Source: Centipeda felix (lineage in GTDB: Bacteria; Bacillota; Negativicutes; Selenomonadales; Selenomonadaceae). Taken from it: a DNA stretch of 64,000 nt. The notes beneath the pieces are model-generated. The model saw only the letters and a list, made by a program, of their open reading frames with translations, did not search any database and was not told the DNA's origin. This document shows, piece after piece, positions 43,643 to 52,700 of the stretch. The stretch lies in the NCBI RefSeq assembly GCF_900186465.1, contig NZ_LT891958.1, positions 310,001 through 374,000 on the forward strand. The letters run 5' to 3'. Numbering within the stretch: position 1 is the first letter of the stretch; every line of letters starts with the position of its first letter. Position numbers and translations under genes: made by a program.

Positions 43643-43650
43643 GAACGACT
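43630..43650. promoter_or_regulatory. Dyad overlapping the -35 box (possible operator)
   Basis: Perfect inverted repeat AGTCGTT/AACGACT with a seven-base spacer that holds the -35 hexamer. Position and symmetry fit a repressor site. No regulator is encoded in the cassette, so the binding protein would be external. Confidence 0.45.
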
Positions 43651-43655
43651 TTAGA

Positions 43656-43744
43656 GAAGCACTGATAAACACCTCATTTTATCAACGATCCCCTAGCAAA
43701 AGAACGCCCCATCGACACAGTATCGTCAATGGGGCGCTTTTTAT
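43656..43744 (+). repeat. 89-bp direct repeat, right copy (short hairpin element plus terminator)
   Basis: Ungapped partner of 42691-42779. The CTGATAAA/TTTATCA stem is kept but the outer arms have diverged (GAGAAG versus GATCCCCTAG), while the terminator half is nearly unchanged. It separates the antitoxin promoter from the 3' end of tpsA. Confidence 0.85.
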
Positions 43745-43748
43745 TTTG
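43698..43748 (-). terminator. Terminator of tpsA
   Basis: GCGCCCCATTGAC/GTCGATGGGGCGT stem (one G-T and one terminal mismatch) followed on the minus strand by TCTTTTGC; 18 bases after the tpsA stop codon. Confidence 0.8.
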
Positions 43749-43761
43749 TGTTTTGTAAATC

Positions 43762-46700
43762 TCAGCCGAATACCTCGTCAACGATGGTGTAGACCGTATC
43801 GTCAAGGACGTTGATATCGCTCCGCGTGATATCCTTTCCATCCCTCATCACATTGACGGCGGGCGGAACGGGATCAACCTGTGCCGACGGCTTGCGGCTA
43901 TAGTGGTTCGTGCGGTCGAGCGACGCATTCTCATACGCGTATTCGTCCGGCGTCATCTTGCTCACCTGCGTCATCGTCTTATAGTACTCATAGTCGGGGA
44001 TATAGGGTCCGATATAGAGTGCCGTTTTGTTTGCAGGGTCTTGGATGAAGCGGTAGTTCCGCGACACCGCGTCGCCGTCTTTTGCACCGTTCGGCGCATG
44101 GTACGTACCGTTCACGGCATAGTGTCCGACGCGCAGACGCGCATTCGGGGCGTCATAGTCGATCGTTCCCGGGAGCACCTCGCCCTGCAGAACCGCCGGA
44201 ATGTCGTCATGGCCGAGGTTCGACCCGGACGGCGTTCCCGTGTAGCTTGAGGGAAGGCCCTCGTTGATCCAACGGCTCTGCGGATCTGCCTTCAGCACGA
44301 TGTCCTTCGGCGTAATTTTGCCCTTGCCGACATACGGGTTCGCGAGGTTCACGGCATTGCCGTTCGCATCGACAATCTCATAGTTATTGGCGCCCGTGCC
44401 GCTGATCGCAAGGCTGTAGTTGACGTTCTTATCGCCGACCGTGCCGCGTCCCTGATTCCAGACGTTGCCCTGCCATTTGACATTGGGATCATCGTATACT
44501 GCCGTCGTGTCATTGCTGACATCGCCGTCCTTCCGGAACACGGTATCGAGGCCGCCGTCTGGATTTGTCGGTGTTCCGCTGTAGTGATGGAACTTGACGA
44601 GGTTATCCCCGCCCGCCGTGATGAGATTCCCCGCCGCGTCGTGCACGACAATCGCTGTCGTCCCGTCGTATTCCTTCGTCAGATAGTTCGTCGGGTCGGC
44701 GATCAGCCTGCGCTTTGTGATCTGTCCTGCATCGTCCTTGTCCACGATGCCGTCCCACGAACCGAGGTTAAAGTTCCGATTGTCGATTTTCACCCGATAG
44801 TCCACACGCGGATTGCCGGCATTCTTATCGCGATACGTGCCCGTCACCGACGCAACATTCTCATCAGGCAGTGTGCGTGCGACGCCGCCGATGGTAACGG
44901 TGCTGGCGGGCAGGAGATTGCCCCTCGGATTGTCAACCGCCGTCGTGCCGTCATACTCCTTCTTCGCCAAGCCAAAGTGAAGATCGAAGTTGGCCGCCGT
45001 CACATTCGCCTTATCAATCGACCCCTTTCCGTAGTAGTTCTCCTTAAAGTCGTAGTTGCCCGCATTCGTGCCGAGCTGCGAACGAAGCGCCGCGCCGACA
45101 TTGCGGTACTGCACATCTTTCTCGCCTGCGTTCGCATCTGCTCTAAAGGTCGCATCCGTGCTGTTGTACCCGTAGTCGCTGTCGACATTCGTGGTCGTGA
45201 GGGTCGTAATGCGCCCGTTGATCACACCGACACCATCGTTCAGGAGCGTGCGTTCCGCCGCGGCATCAACGCGTGCCGTGACATGCGTATTATTCGTCGA
45301 CGTCGTATCGTAGGTCTTTTCAGCACGATCAAACGTGATATTCAGCAGACGCTTCTTGATCGTATTGTCAGTCGTGGTCAGGCCGCCCGCAGGAATCGCA
45401 TTCCCAAGCACATCCACCAGACGGTAGTTCGCGGCATCTGCCCCGGTAAGCTGCGGATTGTAGATCACGGTCTTGCCCGTGCCCGCATTCTTATCGGCAT
45501 ATTCTGCCGTCGATGCGTTCTGCACATCATCGCCCGCAATCAGACCGCCGTGCTCCAGCTCAACGACGCTGTCCCCGTTCGTGACCTGCGTCCCATGACG
45601 TTTGGTCACAGTCTCGGGATGCGCCGCATCATAGACGTAAGACGTCCCGTCATACGTCTTGACGAGCTGACCAAGTCCGGCGACACGGACATCCTTCGGT
45701 GTAATCTCACCGACGTCATCCTTGGTAAAGTCGGTAATGTTGAAGTTATTGCCCGTGTACTTCAACCCATAGGTGACAGTCTTGCCCGTACCCGCATTCT
45801 TATTGTCATAGTGCGAAGCATTCGGGTCAACGGCAAGATCGTCCTTGATATTGACCGTCTGCGAGCCGACTTGAACTGTCGCGCTCGTGAGATAGTTCCT
45901 GAGCGCATCAGAGGTGTTCTTCCCGTTGTACTTGACCGCACGCGTGCCATCATAGATTTTCCTGGCACCCGCCGTGTCAAATATCGTATTGATATTTCCC
46001 GGCGTGATCGTCAGCGGATTGATGCGGCCCTTCCCAGCGGCAGCGGTATAGTTCTTGGTGCCGCCATCCACGCGATAGTTCGCGGCAGTCGTATCGCGCG
46101 TCGCAAGATCCGCGAGAGCGGCATCCAGCCCCGTGTAGCTGACCGCCTTATCCGTTACGTTGCGGTTCGCATCGCGGCTGACCGTCGGGTCTGCATTTCC
46201 TGCGGCGTCGAGATATTTCCCGTTGACCAGCGAGAGCGCTGTCGAATCAAGAGCAAGCGTATCCCCCGCCGCAACACCGCCGAAGACAATATCTCCCGCC
46301 GTCAGCCCGGTCACTGCCGCCGTGCCGTCGTAATCTTTTTCCTTGCGCGCGACATCGACCGAGAGCGTCTTCTTGTAGATATCTGCCGCAAGCGTCGTCG
46401 GCGAGGTCCCAATCGTGTAGTTGGCGGTTGCCGCAGCGGGCCCCGAGAGGGTCAGCGAGTAGGTGACCGTACGTCCTGCCGTCGCAGAAGTACGTGCCTC
46501 CGCATCCGCCTTTGTCTCTGCCGAGGCGTTTTTGCTGTTATACGTCCCCGTCACATTCAGTACGATTCCCTTGTTGCGGTCTGCGGCAACAATTCCCTCC
46601 AGATGCTCACGCGTCATCGCATTGACAAAGTCGCGGTTCGTCTGATCGAACGTCGCCGTACCGTCGTACTCCTTGATGAGATGCTGCGGAAGCAGTGTCG

Positions 46701-49700
46701 CAAGGTCACGTCTGGTGATGGTGTCGCCCGTGTGATGGATGTTCTTGTTGCGCGTTCCCGAGAAATCGAAATTCGTCGTGTTGATGGTCACGTTGTAGTC
46801 AACGCTGTTCGCAAGCGCCACGTTCGCATCGTTGTACTGCGCACTGTTCAGGCTGATATCGTCAAGGTTGATCGGCACCGTATTCCCGCCGCCAAGATCC
46901 AAGGTACTGGTTTGGAAATGCTTCTTGACATGAGCCATATCCTTGTAGGACTTGCGGGTTACAGGGTCTGTCCATACGACATCTCGTGTGCCGTCGTACA
47001 TCTTCGCAGCGGGGTCGATACTGAAGCTGAAGTCGTTCGCGGTGACCGTACGCTTGCGGATTGTCCCCTTGCCGTAGGCGGTATCTGCTACTTCATAGTT
47101 GCCCGCATACGGCTGAGCCGCAAGGGTATTGGCGAGATTCGAGTACTGCACATCCTTGCCGTTCGTGATGACGTTTCCGTTTGCATCCGTCACAACGTTG
47201 GGATTCTGCACGAACGTTCCGTCGGTATTGCCCGCACCGTAGAAACTCTGAACACCCGCCGTATTGAACGACGCGCTCGTGATGCCGTCCGCCGCAAGCG
47301 CTGCCGCACCGCGTCCGTCGCTGTTGCCCGCCGTCACGGAGGTAATGTTCTTCGTATTGTTGACTGCGGTCGTATCATACGGCTTCGACACATTGGCAAA
47401 CCCGAGTGTGATCTTGCGCGGGGAGATCGTACCCGCCGCGTCCATATTGAGACCGTCCTCGGCGTTGGCCGTCGTCATGCCGTCGGAGAGCTGATAGTTG
47501 CGCCCGCCGTTCGCGGCATCGATCTTGACATTGTAGGCAATATCCTTCGCTGTCACATTGCCGCCGCCGTCGCGCACGACGTTCTTGTCCGCCGTACGGT
47601 TCGTGAGATTATCGACGTAGTTCGCCGTGATCGTCATCTTTGCGCCGTCGTTCACCGCCGCGCCGTTCGACGTCCGTACGAGCTTGTTGTCGTTGGTCGT
47701 CCCCGCTGCATAGACGACATTGCCGCGCGCGTCGTCATCGACAAATTTATCATAGTGACGCGATGCCGTATCGATGAGCTTCGCGTTCCCGTCATAGATC
47801 TTGTCGATGCCCGAATTCTGTGCAAGCCCCACATTCAGCACACGGCGGTCAATCGTGCCCTGTGCATCCTTGGTAAAGTCATTCGTTCCATTGACCGTGA
47901 TATTATTGTTGTTCAGATGGAACTTGTACGTCACCGTATCGGGCGTGCCGTTCGTCGCATTGGGGCTGGAGTAACGCGTTCCCCCAAGATCCATCACAAC
48001 GTCGCTGCTGAGATCAACCCAGTTTCCGTTCAGCATGACACCGATGGTTGTGATGTAGTTCTTCACATCATTCGATGCCGCAGATCCGTTGTACTTCACG
48101 GCACGCGTGCCGTCGTAGACCTTCGAGGCATTCCCCGCCGTAAAGGTCACATCGCTTGCATTGATGATTGCCTTGCCGATCGAGCCCTTGCCGTAGCCGT
48201 CCGTATCAAAGACGTAGTTCGCCGCATCACTGCCGAGGGTTGTCCCCATCGCTGCAGCGAGGCCTGCGTACTGTACATCCTTGTTCGTGCCCGCATTTGC
48301 ATCGGGGGTAAACGTGCCGCCCGTCCGCCGTCCATAGTTGCTGACGATGCCGCCCAGATTGGTCAGCTTGTTCGAGCCGTTGACGAGTCCCGCGCTGTCG
48401 CGGTTCAGCACTGCTGCATCGGCAGCCGAAACAGACGGTGTAATCGACGTATTCGTCGGTGTACCGTCATAGCTCTTGCTGACATTGCCGAAGGTGACGT
48501 TCACCCTGCGTGCCGTGATCGTATTGTTCGTTGTTGTAATCGGTGCCGTGATGGCTGTCCCCATCGCGTCGACGAGGCGGTAGTTCCCGGCATTCATCGG
48601 ATCGATCTTCACATCGTAGGTGATGGACTTGCTGCCCGCGCCAACATTCTTATCATCATAGGAAGCCGTCGACTGATTCGTCGCACCGTCCCCTGCGATG
48701 AGTCCCGTGAGGGAAACCATGTCGTTCGCCGTGCGTATCGTCCCGAGCGAGTTGCGCGCCGCACCGATCACATCGGTCGTTCCATCATAGACCTTCGTCA
48801 TCGGTCCCTGAATCGCCGCCTTGACATCCTTCGGCGTGATGGTGCCGTCGCCCAATGCGTCAAATGTCGATGCGCCGGGAGCAAGCGCAAAGTTCCCGCT
48901 CGTTCCCGTATAGCGCATGTGATAGGTCACGCGGCCGACCGAGGCACCACCTGCCACATTCTTCGTATCATATTCCGCCGACTGCAGGCTGACATCGCCC
49001 AGGACACTCAGCGTGTTCCCGCCCACCGTCACCTGCGCATCGGTAATGTAGTTCTTTACATCATTGACGGCCGCCGACCCGTTCGTCCACTTGACCGTCC
49101 TCGTTCCGTCATAGACCTTCGTCGCAGGTCCCGTTGTCAGGAGCGTCACCGTCGAGGGGTTCAATTGGAGCGGCGTGATTTCGCCCAGCCCCTTTGCCGT
49201 CGCACTGATGGTATAGTTATCCGCATCCGCACCGCCGAGCGAGAGCCCTGAATAGTTGATCCAGTTCTTCTGCACCGCTCCGTCGATGACCGTCGTCGTC
49301 CCATCACCGCGCACATTCGGGCTCTGGAATGCCTCCGCATGCCCCGCGAGGCTGACCGAGTCTCCGCTCAGCACGGCGCCTGACGTGAATCCAACAGCGG
49401 TCGGATCAACATTTGTCGTGCCGTCATACACCTTCGTGATCTTTGTGAACGCATTGGAAAGATCCTTCGGCGTAATCTTGCCCGTCGCCGAAAGTTTAAG
49501 TCCGTTCTCCGCATCGATCGGTGTGCCGCCGTTGGCAAACGCATAGTTGTGTGCATCACCGCCCGAAATGTGAATATCGTACTGTATATCTTTGTCGATG
49601 ACCGTGCCCGCCGACTTCGCGACATTCTTGTCATTCGCCGTGTTTCCGCTGTTGCGGTAGTTTGACTCAATATGGAAGGACGAGCCGTCATTGACGAGCT

Positions 49701-52700
49701 CCTTCGATCCCGCCGCGTACTTCACATTGCCGCGTGCATCCGTCTTCGTAAGCGCGTTCCAGTGCTTCGACGCCGTATCGATGAGTCCCGTCTGGCCGTC
49801 ATAGACCTTGTCAATGCCCGTGTTCTGCACAAGGGCGAGATCGATGGTCCGGCGCGTAATCGTGCCGTCGCCGTAGACCTTCCCGCGGCCTTCTTCGAGT
49901 TTCTGCCCGCCGAGGGTATAGTTCTTGATCTTGATTGGGTCTCCGCTCGCCGCGACGTTGTACATGACCTTCGCCGCTTCGAATGCATTTGCCGTCGGGT
50001 TTTTCGCCGCCGTGGTGAACTTTGCGCCGCCGCTCGTAAGGCTGAACGTCACATTGTCGCCCGCGACGACGCCCGTCCCGGGACCGCCGCTCGGCACAAT
50101 CGACCAGCCGGCAGGGACATTGTAGACATCCGTCCCGTCATACTCCTTTGTTGCATTCGCCACGGTGCCAAATGCATCAACGACGTGGAAGTCGTCCGGG
50201 TTAAGGTCGCGGCGGTTGATTGTCCCCTTGCCGTAGGCATCCGTGTCCACGGTGTAGTTGCCCGCCGTGGGTGTCCCAAACTCTGTGCCGAACGCATTCT
50301 TCATGTTCGTGTACTGCACATCATGCTGTACGCCGTTGCTCGCGTTGGGATTCGGCGTAAACGTCGTCCCCGCGAGGCGGCCGTAATCGCTGTGATAGTT
50401 CCCCGGTGACGCACTCATCTGCGTGTTGTACTGTGCGGTGAGGCGCGACGCCGTCACATTGTCGTCGCCCAGAATGGCGCCGATCACGGAGCTGTTCACC
50501 GTATCGGTGATCTCTGCTACGGTCGCGGACGTATTGCGCGTATCCCCATCATAGGTCTTTGACACATCAGCCATCTTGATCTTCAGCGCACGCGGCGTAA
50601 TCGTCCCGGCATTGGCAACGGTCAGCGGCGCATTCAGCGTCACGGTCGTTCCCGCGCCTGTGCCCGCCGCTGAACTGATCACCGTATTCGCCGCATCCAC
50701 GATCTGATAGTCGTCGGCATACTGTCCCGAAAGCTGCGCCGTGTAGTTGACCGTCTGCGTCGTGATGTTGTGCGAAGGATCATAGGCGACGTTTTTCGAG
50801 GCGTACGCCGCCGTCGAGGTGTTCGTGCGCTTCTCCTGCTGTCCGGCATCGTTCGTCTGCCAGCCCGTAAAGGTGACGACAGAATCTCCCTTGACGATAT
50901 TGCGGCTGCCGTCCGTATGCTCGGCCATGGCATCGTAGACCTTCGTGATATTGTGCGTCGTCGCCGTCAGATTGGCAGGGGTAATAGTCCCCGACGCCGT
51001 AACATGGGCGGGGTTCGCGTTCGTGATATTTTCGAGATTCTTCAGCGTCCCGGCGGCCTCTGCCGCCGCCGAACCGAAGGTATAGTTCGACAGCGGATTG
51101 GTCGTCCCGTTGCTTGTACGGGCGATGACATCATAGGCAACGTACTGTGCCTCGGAGACATGCGAGGTGAGGTTGTTTCCATCCGGGTCGCTTGCGAAAT
51201 GCCCCGCCGATCCGCTCTTCAGGTCAAAGGTGATCTTCCCGTAGTCGCGCGTGACAAGGCCCGTCGTTGGAGACGGTGCGACAGGTGTCGTCAGATAGGC
51301 ACCCGAGGGGAGGGTATAGCGGTCATTGCCGTCGTAGACCTTCGTCGCATTGGCGACCGTTCCATCCGACTTACGCACCTGAAAGCCCGTCGGATCGATG
51401 CGGCGGCGCGTGATCGTTCCTGTGCCGTACTGCGTATCGACAATCTTATAGTTGTTGTCCGACAGTGTTCCTGCAAGCCCCGTATACTCCACCGTACGGC
51501 TGCCCGCATTGACGTTCGAAGCAAACGATGCCCCCGTACCACTGCCATAGCGGCTGGTCACGCCCGTCATATTGAAGTTCGTCGTGGTGATCCCGTCCGC
51601 CGTGACGACAGTGCCGCCGGCACCGTCGTTCAGCGTAGCGAGTTCCTTGTCCGTATTGGTATCCGTGCCGTCATAGATCTTCGTCACGGGGGTAAACGTC
51701 ATCGTGAGGCTGCGCGGGGTGATGACGCCCGTATAGCTCCCCGCGATTGCCGCGCTGTTTGACACCGTCGTCCCCGTCGGATCGAGCGTATAGTTATCCG
51801 ACTCCGCCCCCGCAGGGCGCACGAAGGACGCGGTGTAGTCCACCGCTTGTGTCGTGGGGCTGCCAAATGCGTCCAGGACAACATTCTTGGTCGCATACAT
51901 CGCCGTCGACGTATTCGTACGCGACTCGCCCGTCACAAAGCCCGAGAGCGTGACCAGCGGATCCCCCTTGATGATATGGCGGTTGTCGTCGGTCTGCTCG
52001 CGCATGGCATCGTAGACCTTCGTAATATTGCTGTTCACGACAGTCGCCGTGAGAACCTTCGGCGTGATCTTGCCGTCGCCCGTTGCGTCAAACGCACTGC
52101 TGAGCGAATGCTTCGTCACACCATCTGCCCCAAGAACATAGTAATCGGACAGCTCGTGTCCGCCGTACGCATCCGTATGGGTATCTGCTACACCATGGAC
52201 ATTGTAGGCGAGCTTCGTCGCCTCGGCAACGTTCTTTGTATCATTTCCGCTGCCGTCCTGGAACCGTCCCCGTCCGCCCGTCAGGGCGAACGTGATGTGC
52301 CCATGATCGCGCGCAACGATGCCCGTCGTGCTGCTCGCCGGAGCATTGACCGAGAGATAGGTATTGGGATCCGGGGTATAGAACACGTTCCCGTCGTAGA
52401 CCTTCTCCGCACTGACCTCAAGCCCTGTCACGCGGTTGTAGACCTTGAAGCTGTCGCGCGTGATCTCACGCCGGACAATATCGCCGTCGAGATAGAGCTT
52501 GCTGTTTGTCACAGCGGTCTTTGTCCCGCTCAAAGGAAGTTTGTAGAACAGCTCATAGTTCCCCGCATCAGCACCCGTCAAGCCAACGTTGGTATATTCC
52601 AGCTTGTGGATGCCGACATGAATCTGCTCATTGCCCGACGTATCGGTGTACTTCGGATCGGTGACGGACGTGAGATCAATATCGTCGACCGCATTGTTGT

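Noticed and set aside
44584-49251. A 1555-codon open frame on the plus strand opposite tpsA
   Set aside because: It is antisense to the YDG repeats, Arg/Ile/Val-rich with no domain, signal or ribosome site. Periodic, GC-rich repeat coding keeps the opposite frame free of stops.
49672-51762. Other long plus-strand frames opposite tpsA
   Set aside because: Same cause as the 1555-codon frame; composition is that of reversed Thr/Asp/Gly-rich coding.
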